DNA of 64,000 nt, taken from positions 1-64,000 of the forward strand of contig NZ_JACJJG010000002.1 of the NCBI RefSeq assembly GCF_016899855.1, given 5' to 3'. The notes under the pieces were generated by a model, which made no database searches, was not told the origin of the DNA, and worked only from the letters and a program-made list of their open reading frames with translations. The position numbers were made by a program, and so were the translations under genes. Source of the DNA: Marseilla massiliensis. Lineage in GTDB: Bacteria; Bacteroidota; Bacteroidia; Bacteroidales; Bacteroidaceae. Below are positions 26,633 through 35,651 of the stretch, one piece after another. The stretch's first letter is position 1. Every line of letters starts with the position of its first letter.

Positions 26633-27496
26633 TTAAGCGGAAAGTATCTCTACCCCATGCTCAGTCATCAAGAAAGTATGTTCCCACTGTGCACTCGGCT
26701 TCTCGTCTTCCGTTATTACTTCCCAGCCATAAGGGTCATCCGCATCAATAAAGACTCTCCACGTACCCATATTAATCATAGGCTCAATAGTAAACACCAT
26801 GCCCGGCACAAGCAGCATGCCAGACCCTTTATGGCCAAAATGCAATACTTCTGGCTCCTCGTGGAATTCAATACCTACCCCGTGCCCGCATAAGTCACGC
26901 ACGACGCCGTAATGATATTTCTCTGCATGTTTCTGTATAGCGTGGCCTATGTCCCCTACAAATCCGTATGGTCTTGCCGCTTCGGCACCAATCTCGAGGC
27001 ATTCTTTTGCCACACGTACAAGCTGTTCTTTTTCCGGAGTAGTCTTTCCTATAATGAACATACGCGATGCGTCTGCGTAATATCCGTCCAATATCGTTGT
27101 AAAGTCGACATTTACTATGTCGCCCTCCTGTAAGATGTCCGTTTCCTTTGGTATTCCGTGACACACCACTTCATTTATGCTGGTACATACGCTCTTCGGA
27201 TAGCCTTCATAATTAAGACACGCAGGCACCGCCCCATGTTCAGTGCAGTAGTCGTAACATATCTTGTCAATCTCGGCTGTACTCATACCTGCATGTATAC
27301 GTGCCGCCACTTCGTCCAGTACACCTGTGTTTATAACTCCACTCTTGCGGATACCATCTATCTGCTCAGGAGTCTTGATTAAATTGCGAGTAGGCACCAG
27401 TTTTCCCTTGTTTTCCCAGTACATCACCTGCTTATCCATTTCCGTAAGCGGTTGTCCTGGCACCGTATGCCACCTTCTTTTCTTCTTGAATACCAT
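26633..27496 (-). CDS. map: Methionine aminopeptidase, type I
   Basis: Removes the initiator methionine from new proteins. 287 residues; all five metal ligands can be placed: VNVDFTT and YYADASRMF (Asp pair), LCGHGVGIEFHEEP (His), FTIEPM (Glu), QWEHTFLM (Glu). EVVCHGIP carries the substrate His. About 40 residues precede the catalytic core (MVFKKKRRWHTVPGQPLTEM), an extension beyond the E. coli enzyme. The frame starts at a TTG at 27520, which lies inside the -7 box, so ATG 27496 is used. First gene of map-tsaD-pncC. Confidence 0.96.
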   Translation of the reverse strand: MVFKKKRRWHTVPGQPLTEMDKQVMYWENKGKLVPTRNLIKTPEQIDGIRKSGVINTGVLDEVAARIHAGMSTAEIDKICYDYCTEHGAVPACLNYEGYPKSVCTSINEVVCHGIPKETDILQEGDIVNVDFTTILDGYYADASRMFIIGKTTPEKEQLVRVAKECLEIGAEAARPYGFVGDIGHAIQKHAEKYHYGVVRDLCGHGVGIEFHEEPEVLHFGHKGSGMLLVPGMVFTIEPMINMGTWRVFIDADDPYGWEVITEDEKPSAQWEHTFLMTEHGVEILSA

Positions 27497-27517
27497 CTTT
27501 ACTATAAATATCTTTTG

Positions 27518-27525
27518 CAAAAGTA
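27518..27525 (-). promoter_or_regulatory. map promoter -7 box
   Basis: TACTTTTG on the minus strand, exact TAnnTTTG, 21 bp before ATG 27496. Confidence 0.7.
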
Positions 27526-27568
27526 CAAACTTTATCGCAAAATGAGTACTTTTACGAATGTTATTTTC

Positions 27569-28222
27569 CTAATATAAACCACGCGACGGAAGCTTGCCCG
27601 ACTTTTTAATAAAAGAATACAATTCACCCGTCCAGTCCTCACCGTTCTTAGGGCACATGGTATTGAAACCGAGCCGGCGAGCCGCCTCGATATTGCGAGG
27701 TCCGTCATCAACAAATAACGACTCCTCAGGATTTATAGCCTCATTGTCGATAACCGCCTGGAAGAATTTTAGGTCAGGTTTCATAACGCCAATGCGGAAA
27801 CTAAGGTAAAGCGCGTCAAAATAATCACTTAACGACGCTTTTCCGCCATCGAAATCATTACTTAACGCCCAACTCATCATGAATGGGTTTGTGTTTGACA
27901 GAAGTATCAGGCGATAACCTTTACCGCGCAAATTCCTCAATACGTCAAGATTACGTGCAGGCACTTCCTTACGATAGCCCAACCAGCAATACTTACACTC
28001 GTCGAATGTCAACTCGCGGCCTATAATACGGCTCAACTCCGCTCGGAATTCCTCCGCGGTAATCTTGCCTTCCTCCACGTCACCGAATATTCCAGACTGG
28101 GTATACGGGTCAAGATATGTCTCGGCGTCAGTCAGTCCGGTCTCCTTAAAGCGGCGCAAAGCCTCGCTTTGGTCTATTGTCATTATCACGCCGCCCAAAT
28201 CGAATATCAAGTTCTTTATCAT
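27569..28222 (-). CDS. HAD-superfamily hydrolase (YihX-like)
   Basis: 217 residues. Motif I is FDLGGVI, where the second Asp of DxD is Gly, as in the YihX/haloacid dehalogenase-like branch; motif II LILLSNTNP; motif III lysine in GVMKPDLKFF; motif IV LFVDDGPRNIEAA. Helical cap between residues ~15 and 85. Such enzymes dephosphorylate small sugar phosphates or nucleotides; the substrate cannot be read from sequence. It sits 47 bp upstream of the map promoter on the same strand and 99 bp after smpB, in what may be a smpB-HAD unit. Confidence 0.9.
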   Translation of the reverse strand: MIKNLIFDLGGVIMTIDQSEALRRFKETGLTDAETYLDPYTQSGIFGDVEEGKITAEEFRAELSRIIGRELTFDECKYCWLGYRKEVPARNLDVLRNLRGKGYRLILLSNTNPFMMSWALSNDFDGGKASLSDYFDALYLSFRIGVMKPDLKFFQAVIDNEAINPEESLFVDDGPRNIEAARRLGFNTMCPKNGEDWTGELYSFIKKSGKLPSRGLY

Positions 28223-28283
28223 TTTCTGCGGTTTTACGGTTATGTGGTTATGGGAGTTAAGGTCTTTAAAGTCATCATAAGTT

Positions 28284-28322
28284 ACTTTTTACCTTTTCAC
28301 TTTTCCGCCCTTTCACCTTTAT
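28284..28322. repeat. Degenerate heptamer repeats in the smpB-HAD spacer
   Basis: Successive units of the form ACYTTTT/C: ACTTTTT, ACCTTTTC, ACTTTTC, CCCTTTC, ACCTTTA. The same kind of short-unit repeat, with another sequence, fills the nuoN-nuoM spacer. They separate genes on the same strand. Confidence 0.5.
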
Positions 28323-28801
28323 TAATAATGCTTTATCGCCCGGTCCATCTCTCGGCGGTCTTCCTTTTCCTTCAAGGTCTGGCGTTTGTCGTATTCTTTC
28401 TTACCCTTGGCCAAGGCTATGTCGACCTTGGCGCGCCCCTTGGCATCAATGAATACAAGCGTCGGCACGATGGTGAATCCTACCTGTTTAGTAGCCTCCT
28501 GCAGCTTGTGTATCTCCTTTTTCGTCAACAGGAGTTTACGGTCGCGCTTCGCCTCGTGGTTGTTATACGAACCGAAAAAATACGGCGAAATGTTCATTCC
28601 CTTTACCCATATCTCGCCATTGTGGATATAGCAATAGCTGTCCACCAATGAGGCCTTACCCTGACGGATTGACTTTATTTCAGTACCCGTAAGCACAATG
28701 CCTGCCGTATATGTCTCGACAAAGAAATACTCGAACGAGGCTTTCTTGTTTCTTATGCTTACCGGACTTTTCTTTCTTATCTGTTCCTCTTGTTTGTTCA
28801 T
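28322..28801 (-). CDS. smpB: SsrA-binding protein SmpB
   Basis: Binds tmRNA and positions it in stalled ribosomes (trans-translation). 159 residues. [34 protein letters not shown], and [11 protein letters not shown] are the OB-fold motifs; the basic C-terminal tail ([10 protein letters not shown]...[11 protein letters not shown]) is complete. tmRNA itself (ssrA) is not in the window. Promoter box at 28846-28853. Confidence 0.97.
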   Translation of the reverse strand: MNKQEEQIRKKSPVSIRNKKASFEYFFVETYTAGIVLTGTEIKSIRQGKASLVDSYCYIHNGEIWVKGMNISPYFFGSYNNHEAKRDRKLLLTKKEIHKLQEATKQVGFTIVPTLVFIDAKGRAKVDIALAKGKKEYDKRQTLKEKEDRREMDRAIKHY

Positions 28802-28845
28802 CGTTCTCTTTTAGCAATAAAAAAGCTTGCCACTTCCTACCCTTA

Positions 28846-28853
28846 CAAAATTA
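28846..28853 (-). promoter_or_regulatory. smpB promoter -7 box
   Basis: TAATTTTG on the minus strand, exact TAnnTTTG; ~40-nt leader to the smpB ATG. Confidence 0.6.
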
Positions 28854-28871
28854 CGTTCAACGGCCACAGTT

Positions 28872-29378
28872 TTAAGGCACTACTTCCGCAAAGCGGTCAA
28901 TGTGTTCGTCAACATAATAAGCTATCTTCGCTACCCATTCCTCCTCATTTTCAACAAACTTATCGTCAAGTTCGTCAAACTCTGGATACTGCTCGAACAT
29001 TGCCATGAACTCCTCGTCAGTACAGTCGCGCTCTATTTCACGCCCATATTTACGGAACAGACGGCCGGCTTTGTTAACTAATGACGCCAAATCGTCAAGC
29101 CCCCATTCCCTTACAACCTTCACAAACGGGTTGAAAAACAAGAACGGACCGTATCCATTGTATATCAGCTGGACAAATCCGCCGTCCATAACCTCGTCAT
29201 GCATCGCCTTGAATGCCACCAGTGTCATTTGGTCCGCATTCAGTTCGCTCATCATCGGCTCGCCTATTTTACCGCCGTAACGAGTGAATATGGCATTGAA
29301 AAACACATCCAGGAATTCATCACTTCCTTTTTCGGCAGCCGCCTTGAGTTCGGGCTCGTTTATGGTAATAGCGTTCAT
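28872..29378 (-). CDS. DMP19-family (DNA-mimic type) protein
   Basis: 168 residues, cytoplasmic, very acidic, mostly helical. MTLVAFKAMHDEVMDGGFVQLIYNGYG and the PFLFF segment match the DMP19/DUF4375 family. Neisseria DMP19 is a dimeric DNA mimic that occupies a transcription factor; other members are found in many Bacteroidetes with no assigned target. The C-terminal half here is rich in Asp/Glu (CTDEEFMAMFEQYPEFDEL), in keeping with a mimic surface. Own consensus promoter; no adjacent regulator gene that would be an obvious target. Confidence 0.82.
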   Translation of the reverse strand: MNAITINEPELKAAAEKGSDEFLDVFFNAIFTRYGGKIGEPMMSELNADQMTLVAFKAMHDEVMDGGFVQLIYNGYGPFLFFNPFVKVVREWGLDDLASLVNKAGRLFRKYGREIERDCTDEEFMAMFEQYPEFDELDDKFVENEEEWVAKIAYYVDEHIDRFAEVVP

Positions 29379-29404
29379 ATCAAAACTTTATACGTTTCAA
29401 ACTG

Positions 29405-29435
29405 CAAAGATACTCCAAACCGAAGACAATGCAAA
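29405..29435 (-). promoter_or_regulatory. DMP19-like gene promoter
   Basis: On the minus strand TTTG (29432-29435), 19 bp, TATCTTTG (29405-29412); both boxes exact. Confidence 0.8.
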
Positions 29436-29512
29436 ATAAAAGGTGGTAAAATGCAGGTATTTTTCACAATGACATCTCCAACGCATTGAAATACAGCACT
29501 TTACAGCACACA

Positions 29513-29601
29513 TTGCGAAAGGCCGTCAAACGCATTGCAAAACATGGCCTTTCAGGCGATAAAAGACGGTATTTTGCAGTACATTTGACGGCCTTTCGCA
29601 A
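29513..29601. repeat. AAAGGCCGTY-family palindrome, 18-bp arms
   Basis: TTGCGAAAGGCCGTCAAA (29513-29530) is the exact inverse complement of TTTGACGGCCTTTCGCAA (29584-29601). The 53-nt centre has a further CATGGCCTTT core and AAAAGACGG. It fills most of the 312-bp gap between two divergent genes, so it is not a terminator. No gene is seen in this gap. Confidence 0.7.
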
Positions 29602-29690
29602 AACAGGGCACCGTTTGCTTTACCACACGACAACGCAACCGGATATACACAATAAAAACGCATGCCTGCCGTTATGGAATAAAAACACAT

Positions 29691-30941
29691 ATGAAGAAAA
29701 CCCTACTCATTCTTTTATCCCTAATTCTCGTTAAAAACGTATCGGCACAACGTAATGAAATCTACGACCGTGGCATTGCCAGCCTGCAAGTAGTCGCAGG
29801 CCAGCAATGGCTCTCGCTGCCGATAATCAAGCTCGGCAGCCATGGTCCTAACGAGCGGATAAACATAAGCTTCGACGACCTTACGCACACGTATCACCGT
29901 TACGTGTACCGAATTGAGCACTGCGAAGCTGACTGGACCGTATCCGACCAGCTGTTCTCAAGCGACTATATCGAGGGCTTCCAGGACGGCAACACCATTG
30001 ACGACATCGTTGAGTCTATCAACACGAACACACTTTACACTCATTATTCACTACAAATACCCAACGAACAATGCTCGTTGAAAATGAGCGGCAACTACAA
30101 GTTGACCGTATATGACGAGAACGATGGCGACCGGCCGATGTTTACAGCATGTTTTATGGTGATAGAACCGGCGATGGGAGTCGCGCTTGACGTAACCACG
30201 AATACCGACATCGACATAAACAAGGCCCACCAACAGGTTTCGATGCAGGTAAACTATGGTGGCATAAATGTTACGGATCCCATGTCGCAAATTAAAACCG
30301 TCATCATGCAAAACAGGCGCTGGGACAACGCAAAGGTTAACCCACGCCCGCAATACATCATGCCTGACGGACTGAAATGGGAACATAACCGCGACCTGAT
30401 ATTCCAGGCAGGAAACGAATACCATAAATATGAAATCCTGGATGTTGACCATCCTTCAATGGGCATCGACCGCATCGTATGGGACGGCAACGACTACCAG
30501 GTTTACCCGTACGTATGTACACCGCGCCCGAACTATCTTTACGACGAAGACGCCAACGGCGCATTCTACATCAGGAACAGCGACAACATCGAGAACGACA
30601 TTTCTTCCGAATACGTCTACGTTCACTACACGCTGAAGACTCCACAGCGTTTCGCTGGCGACATATACGTGAACGGCGCATGGACTAACGACCAGTTTAC
30701 GCCAGAATACCTGATGACTTACGACGAAATAAACAAATGTTATACCGCTACAATCAGGCAAAAACAAGGATATTACTCATACCAGTATGTCATGGTAGAC
30801 GACAACGGAGTAAGTCAGGCGGTTCCGTCAGAAGGGAGTTTTTACCAGACCGAGAATAAATACCAGGCCCTTGTCTACTACCGTGGACGTGGAGAGCGTA
30901 CCGACCGCCTCGTAGGCTATCAGGAAGTACAATTCAAATAA
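29691..30941 (+). CDS. DUF5103 family secreted protein
   Basis: 416 residues with a cleavable signal peptide (LLILLSLILVKNVSAQ). Family traits: GIASLQVVAGQQWLSLPIIKLG near the N-terminus, YHRYVYRIEHCEADW, and GGINVTDPMSQIKTVIMQN; several beta-rich, Ig-like segments follow, and the C-terminal part (YYSYQYVMVDD) is typical. DUF5103 is widespread in Bacteroidetes; its function is not established and I assign none. Probably periplasmic or exposed at the surface. Bidirectional terminator behind, receptor gene converging. Confidence 0.85.
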   Translation: MKKTLLILLSLILVKNVSAQRNEIYDRGIASLQVVAGQQWLSLPIIKLGSHGPNERINISFDDLTHTYHRYVYRIEHCEADWTVSDQLFSSDYIEGFQDGNTIDDIVESINTNTLYTHYSLQIPNEQCSLKMSGNYKLTVYDENDGDRPMFTACFMVIEPAMGVALDVTTNTDIDINKAHQQVSMQVNYGGINVTDPMSQIKTVIMQNRRWDNAKVNPRPQYIMPDGLKWEHNRDLIFQAGNEYHKYEILDVDHPSMGIDRIVWDGNDYQVYPYVCTPRPNYLYDEDANGAFYIRNSDNIENDISSEYVYVHYTLKTPQRFAGDIYVNGAWTNDQFTPEYLMTYDEINKCYTATIRQKQGYYSYQYVMVDDNGVSQAVPSEGSFYQTENKYQALVYYRGRGERTDRLVGYQEVQFK

Positions 30942-30960
30942 ACAACCGGAAAACTAAAAA

Positions 30961-31022
30961 AGAACCAAGATTCAGTTTGCAATTGCAGAATGTTGCATCG
31001 CTACAAACTGAATCTTGGTTCT
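30961..31022. terminator. Bidirectional terminator
   Basis: Perfect 19-bp stem (30961-30979 with 31004-31022), 24-nt loop, TTTTT on the plus side and TTTTT on the minus side. It serves the DUF5103 gene and the converging receptor gene. Confidence 0.9.
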
Positions 31023-31037
31023 TTTTCACGAGTGCCA

Positions 31038-33995
31038 TTAATGTCCTCCGAAGCCTCCTCCGCGGGGTCCGCCATGTCCGAAACCATGCGGCCTGCCGCC
31101 TGAACGTTCTTCTCTGTTGCCTCTGTCTCCACGCCCAGGACGCGCAGAACTGCCTTTACCACCGAACAGATTAAGCCTGTACACTGCATGCAACATGGCA
31201 TAGCTGTTAATGCTGTTATACCTTGTGTCGCTACGCTGCATTGCATTTATTGTACGGCTTAAGTTGCTCTGCTCATGCAGAATGTCATAAAACTGCAACG
31301 AAACAGTCAAAGCGTTTCCCTTGAGGAAACTTTGGCTTACCTGCAAGTTCCATATAAGCTCATTGGTATTCATCGAATTGTCGTTATAACCACGGCGGCT
31401 GTTCTGGTGTAAGTCTGTAGAAAGGCTCGTGCCCCACGGCAAGTACACATTCACGTAACCTCCGTAAGAAAACTGCCAAGTGTCAAGATTGCTGTTGCTT
31501 TGCAGCAGATTGCGTGTGTGGGTGTAGTCCAACGAACCGTCGAGCGACACTTCCAGCCAGCTGTTGCGGAAGCTCGCCGTAAGCTGTTCGCCTATTTGCA
31601 TTGTCTTGGTGGTGTTCTTCTGCGAATCAGAGTTGCTGTCGAGCGCAAGGTATCCAACATAATTATTGTACCTCACAGTAGTGAATGTATTGACAGTCCA
31701 GTGGCCTATAGAGTCAAGAGCAGTATTGAACATGAATGCTCCCGACACGTTCCAGTTGCCGTTGATGTTCTCAGGACGAGTGGTACGACCGCCTGTCTGT
31801 TCGTCGTATGTCACCATATTGCTTATGCTGTTGCGCGTGTTGCTGTAATTAAGGTTGACCATTATGGCCCGCTGGTGCTCTTGTATGTAGTTGTTGTAGA
31901 ACATGCGCAACGTATTGGTAAACGACGGTTTCAATCCGGGATTACCCATAGTAACGTTCAGCGGGTCGCTGTCGTCAACGATATCGAGCAAGTCCGACAT
32001 CGAGGGCTGTGACGTAGTACCACGATAATTAATGCGCAGGTTGCTCAACTGGCTGAATCTGTACCGGAAATCAAGCGTTGGCGTAACATTGACAACATTC
32101 CTCACTGTGTCGGTGCTCACACCCTGGTAACGCTGAACGAAACGTGTACGCTGAGGCTGCACCAACACACCGATGTTGAAATTGTACTTCTCACGTATTA
32201 AGCGGAGCATTACCCGTATGTCGTGAATATAATTCTTGTACTCGGAAAAGCGGCTAAGGTCACTGTCAAGATATGTGTCCAAAGGGTTGTCAAGGCGCTC
32301 GAAATAATTGTCCCAGCCCCTGTAAACGTTCGGAATACCCGAGAAAAAATCCTCGCCGAGATTACTGAAATCAAACGTAGAGCGGTCGCTCTTGTTGTAC
32401 TTGTAACTGAACTTATAGCTGAATTGAAGGAACGTGGCGCGGAAAATAGGCTCGCTGTAGTTGAACTGCAAGCTGTAATTAAGCGACTTGGTAGGAGTCA
32501 GGTTGTAACGGTTTGTCTGGTAGGTGGAGTCACGCCCTGTTTCGTCGAGAACTTGGTACAGATGTACGGCTGACGTGCTAAGGCTGCGTCCGTCATTCTC
32601 GTTGTAACTGACGTCAGCACGGGCCGTTACGTTACGTCCCTTGCTGTTCAGCTTGCGGTTGACCTGCAGCATCGCTCCTACCGACTTGCTGTCGGTATAA
32701 CTGATGGATGTGTTGTTGCGTGTGTTGACCATTATGCCGTCATCTGCCATAGAACTTATGGCATCAGCGTCAAGAGGGTCATCAGTATATTGATAAGGGT
32801 CTTCGTTGTATGATGCGCTGGCGCCGGTCGAACGGCTGTCGCTCTCGGTATAGCTGAATGTCGGGCGGAACATTATGTTCGTCATAGTGTCCGGTTTCCA
32901 TTCAAGACGTAACCGGGCGTCCCAGCCGTCAGAGCGCGTGTAACTCTGATTGAGGCTGTTGGAGAACGAACCGACGGTACTTACAAAATTCTCTGACGAC
33001 TGCTCAGTACGCGTGTCGCTATTAGAGTGGTTCCATCGGACACTTCCGTCGAGTTTAAACTTGTCTCCCGTGTCAATATTAAAGTTCGCTCCGACCATTT
33101 TGGAGGTATTCAAGCCCTGCCGTCCGGCACCAAAACGTCCGCCGCCCCCGCCTCCGGGAAATCCACGGTCATTAACATTATTTGCGTTGCCAAGCAGCAT
33201 TACACGAGTCTTATCATTGAACATTGCCCCCATGAGGCGCTCAGAATAACGGCTATGTGTGCCCACCGACACGTCTGCATTGCCGAACAAGCCCTTATTC
33301 ATGCCCTTTTTTATCCCGAAATCGAGCACTGTCTGCTCCTCGCCGTCATCTATGCCGGTAACGCGGGCCAGGTCGCTCTTCTCGTCGTAGGCCTTGACTT
33401 TCTCGATGATTGACGTAGGCAGGTTCTTCATGGCGGTCTTCGTGTCGCCCGTCATAAACTCCTTGCCGTCGACAAGTATCTTCTTCACTTCCTTGCCGTT
33501 GATGGTTATCGTGCCGTCATCGCTTACCTGAGCGCCAGGCAAACGCTTGACCAGCTCCTCAACGACGGAGCCTTCAGGCGTGCGGTAGGCCGAGGCATTG
33601 TACACGAAGGTATCCTCCTTGACCGTCACGCGGGCGGCCTGACCAACCACGGTGGCACCCTTTAGCATGATAGCGTCGGCCCCGAACTCGATGTTGCCGA
33701 GCGCCAAAGTGCTCTTGCCGCTTACCTTTACGTTCTTCATCAGTGTGACATAGCCCACACTTGACACCTTTAATATATATTGTCCGGCCGCCGGAGCCTT
33801 GACGGCAAAGCGCCCGTTGTCGTCGCTGAGCACACCGGTTATATACGTTGAGTCAGCCTTGAGCAGCTGTACGGTTGCCAGCATTACCCCCTCACGGGTG
33901 TCGCGGTCTACGAGCGTGCCGGTTATTTTCAGTTCTTGTGCATACGCTAAGGTGATGGCAAATAGTGCCAACGATAGCAGAAAGAGTCTTTTCAT
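31038..33995 (-). CDS. Outer-membrane beta-barrel (TonB-dependent receptor-like) protein
   Basis: 985 residues. Signal peptide (LFLLSLALFAITLAYAQ); CarboxypepD_reg-like domain (~22-110, ITGTLVDRDTREGVMLATV... FAVKAPAAGQYILKV); plug domain (~125-215: VEELVKRLPGAQVSDDGTI, INGKEVKKILVDGKEF); then a large beta-barrel of the OMP_b-brl_3 type. A Gly run (GFPGGGGGGRFG) lies near residue 265. The C-terminus is unusual: after the last strand about 40 residues are rich in Gly, Arg and His (GHGGPRGGGFGGH at the very end). There is no SusD partner beside it, so a SusC-type glycan transporter is unlikely; it is more like the stand-alone receptors of this group. The ligand is unknown. Confidence 0.87.
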   Translation of the reverse strand: MKRLFLLSLALFAITLAYAQELKITGTLVDRDTREGVMLATVQLLKADSTYITGVLSDDNGRFAVKAPAAGQYILKVSSVGYVTLMKNVKVSGKSTLALGNIEFGADAIMLKGATVVGQAARVTVKEDTFVYNASAYRTPEGSVVEELVKRLPGAQVSDDGTITINGKEVKKILVDGKEFMTGDTKTAMKNLPTSIIEKVKAYDEKSDLARVTGIDDGEEQTVLDFGIKKGMNKGLFGNADVSVGTHSRYSERLMGAMFNDKTRVMLLGNANNVNDRGFPGGGGGGRFGAGRQGLNTSKMVGANFNIDTGDKFKLDGSVRWNHSNSDTRTEQSSENFVSTVGSFSNSLNQSYTRSDGWDARLRLEWKPDTMTNIMFRPTFSYTESDSRSTGASASYNEDPYQYTDDPLDADAISSMADDGIMVNTRNNTSISYTDSKSVGAMLQVNRKLNSKGRNVTARADVSYNENDGRSLSTSAVHLYQVLDETGRDSTYQTNRYNLTPTKSLNYSLQFNYSEPIFRATFLQFSYKFSYKYNKSDRSTFDFSNLGEDFFSGIPNVYRGWDNYFERLDNPLDTYLDSDLSRFSEYKNYIHDIRVMLRLIREKYNFNIGVLVQPQRTRFVQRYQGVSTDTVRNVVNVTPTLDFRYRFSQLSNLRINYRGTTSQPSMSDLLDIVDDSDPLNVTMGNPGLKPSFTNTLRMFYNNYIQEHQRAIMVNLNYSNTRNSISNMVTYDEQTGGRTTRPENINGNWNVSGAFMFNTALDSIGHWTVNTFTTVRYNNYVGYLALDSNSDSQKNTTKTMQIGEQLTASFRNSWLEVSLDGSLDYTHTRNLLQSNSNLDTWQFSYGGYVNVYLPWGTSLSTDLHQNSRRGYNDNSMNTNELIWNLQVSQSFLKGNALTVSLQFYDILHEQSNLSRTINAMQRSDTRYNSINSYAMLHAVYRLNLFGGKGSSARPGRGDRGNREERSGGRPHGFGHGGPRGGGFGGH

Positions 33996-34094
33996 TTATG
34001 TTTTTTATTGTTTTTGACGGAGGAAAAAGCTTACGGTTTAATCATACAAATATTAAAAAATCAAACTTTAGCGTGTTTTATCTACAAAAATAAT

Positions 34095-34102
34095 TACTTT
34101 TG
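34095..34102 (+). promoter_or_regulatory. aroB promoter -7 box
   Basis: TACTTTTG, exact TAnnTTTG, 24 bp before ATG 34127. Confidence 0.7.
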
Positions 34103-34126
34103 CAACCATTGAAAGATAAATTGCAT

Positions 34127-35179
34127 ATGGAACAGGGTATTGTTATAACCAAATGTCTAAAAGAGGACGTGGCCGCGGCAGTGGCTGCCCGTCCACACGA
34201 CAGGACTTTCATAATAACCGACGACACTACACGACGCCTCTGCCTGCCGCTCATATCCGGAACGCGCGGCCTGGAGGGAGCTGACGTGATATCAATACAC
34301 CCAGGCGATGCGCATAAGGACATAGAGTCGCTCACGCACGTATGGACTGAACTGGGACGGCTCGGTGCCACGCGCCACTCGTGCGTAATCAACTTGGGAG
34401 GTGGCATGGTAACCGACCTGGGGGGCTTTGCAGCCTCGACATTCAAGCGCGGAGTCGACTTCATCAACATACCAACGACGCTGCTGTCGATGGTCGACGC
34501 CTCGGTGGGCGGCAAGACGGGCATAAACTTCAACGGCCTAAAAAACGAGGTGGGAGTGTTTAACAACGCACGGCGGGTTATCATCGACACATCGTTCCTC
34601 AAGACTTCCGACCGCGAAAATCTGCTATCGGGATACGCCGAAATGCTGAAACACGGACTGCTGAACGGCGACCCGGCATGGGCCGTACTGCTGACCTACG
34701 ACATAGAAAGTCCTGATCTTGAGCGCCTGAGCGCGCTCGTGGCCGACAGCATAGCCGTAAAAGAGCGCATAGTTAGCCTTGACCCGCACGAAGAAGGCCT
34801 GCGCAAGGCGCTTAACTTGGGACATACAATAGGCCACGCGTTCGAGTCGCATGCGCTGTCAGTCGGCCGCCCGATACTGCACGGATACGCCGTAGCGTAC
34901 GGGCTGACATGTGAGCTGTACCTAAGCTGCGTGAAAACGGGGTTCCCGGAGGGCAAGCTGCGGCAAACGGCAACTTTCGTCCGTGAACATTACGGCACGC
35001 CGGCCGTATCGTGCAAGGACTACGACGCACTAATAGAGCTCATGCGACACGACAAGAAGAACACCGGCACGGACATCAACTTCACCCTGCTGGCCGACAC
35101 GGGCGACATCCGCACCGACCGGACTGCCACCCCCGACGAAATCAAGGAGGCGCTCGACTTTATACGCGAGGGGCTCTGA
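34127..35179 (+). CDS. aroB: 3-Dehydroquinate synthase
   Basis: Second step of the shikimate pathway: converts DAHP to 3-dehydroquinate, NAD+- and metal-dependent. 350 residues. GGGMVTDLGGFAASTFKRG, FINIPTTLLSMVDASVGGKTGIN, and the metal ligands in LNLGHTIGHAFE and LHGYAVAYG are all in place. The frame is open to a TTG at 34100, inside the -7 box, so ATG 34127 is the start. Divergent from the receptor gene. Higher GC than most neighbours. Confidence 0.96.
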   Translation: MEQGIVITKCLKEDVAAAVAARPHDRTFIITDDTTRRLCLPLISGTRGLEGADVISIHPGDAHKDIESLTHVWTELGRLGATRHSCVINLGGGMVTDLGGFAASTFKRGVDFINIPTTLLSMVDASVGGKTGINFNGLKNEVGVFNNARRVIIDTSFLKTSDRENLLSGYAEMLKHGLLNGDPAWAVLLTYDIESPDLERLSALVADSIAVKERIVSLDPHEEGLRKALNLGHTIGHAFESHALSVGRPILHGYAVAYGLTCELYLSCVKTGFPEGKLRQTATFVREHYGTPAVSCKDYDALIELMRHDKKNTGTDINFTLLADTGDIRTDRTATPDEIKEALDFIREGL

Positions 35180-35293
35180 CGGCAAGTGGCACTTTGCGTG
35201 CGAATCACGGCAAAACGCCTACACATTGAAAAACGTTAACGCTGTAGAACGGGCGCGGCCAAAAATTTCCTTCCGACTGACCAAAATACGCCA

Positions 35294-35348
35294 ATCCTGC
35301 GTGTGCAACCATAACTCGTTGAACTACTTATGGTTACGCACGCAGGAT
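35294..35348. repeat. Inverted repeat after aroB
   Basis: 21-bp arms (35294-35314 and 35328-35348) that match at 19 of 21 positions with a 13-nt loop: ATCCTGCGTGTGCAACCATAA against TTATGGTTACGCACGCAGGAT. Followed by AGCTTTTGTG, so it may act as the aroB terminator, but the distance (115 bp) and lack of a T run make this uncertain. Confidence 0.5.
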
Positions 35349-35365
35349 AGCTTTTGTGCAATGAA

Positions 35366-35532
35366 AAAACGGCCTTTTTCGCTCGGAAAAGGCATGTTTT
35401 ACGTTGAGTACACTATGCTTTTTCATCGAGAAAACTATCTTCCTTCACCGAGAAAGCTATGTTCCCTCAATGAGAAAGCATAGTGTACTCAATTTAACAA
35501 ATAATTCTTTATAAAGAGAAAGGCCGTTTTGC
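35366..35532. repeat. Nested palindromic element with 22-bp tandem units
   Basis: Outer arms AAAACGGCCTTTTT (35366-35379) and AAAAAGGCCGTTTT (35519-35532) are exact inverse complements; inner arms of 22 bp (35404-35425 with 35471-35492, one G-T pair) lie inside them. Between the inner arms are near-identical 22-bp units beginning TTCATCGAGAAA (35422), TTCACCGAGAAA (35444) and CTCAATGAGAAA (35466). The outer core is the same as in the dispersed family. No transposase, no target-site duplication that I can define. It is the main content of the 517-bp gap after aroB. Confidence 0.65.
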
Positions 35533-35651
35533 TAAGTCAACATAGCATTTCCACAAAATCCGTTTCCAGATTGCGAGAAAAGCGTGGAATTTTTATTTTG
35601 ACATTATGCAACGCAATAACGCACAAAAGCGGCCATCTGTCAATACGAAAA

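Noticed and set aside
35226-35483. 85-codon frame after aroB
   Set aside because: Made of inverted and tandem repeats; the protein repeats follow the DNA repeats and no start signal is seen.
35404-35492. Possible CRISPR-like tandem repeats
   Set aside because: The 22-bp units are contiguous, without spacers, and only about three are present; no cas gene is in the window.
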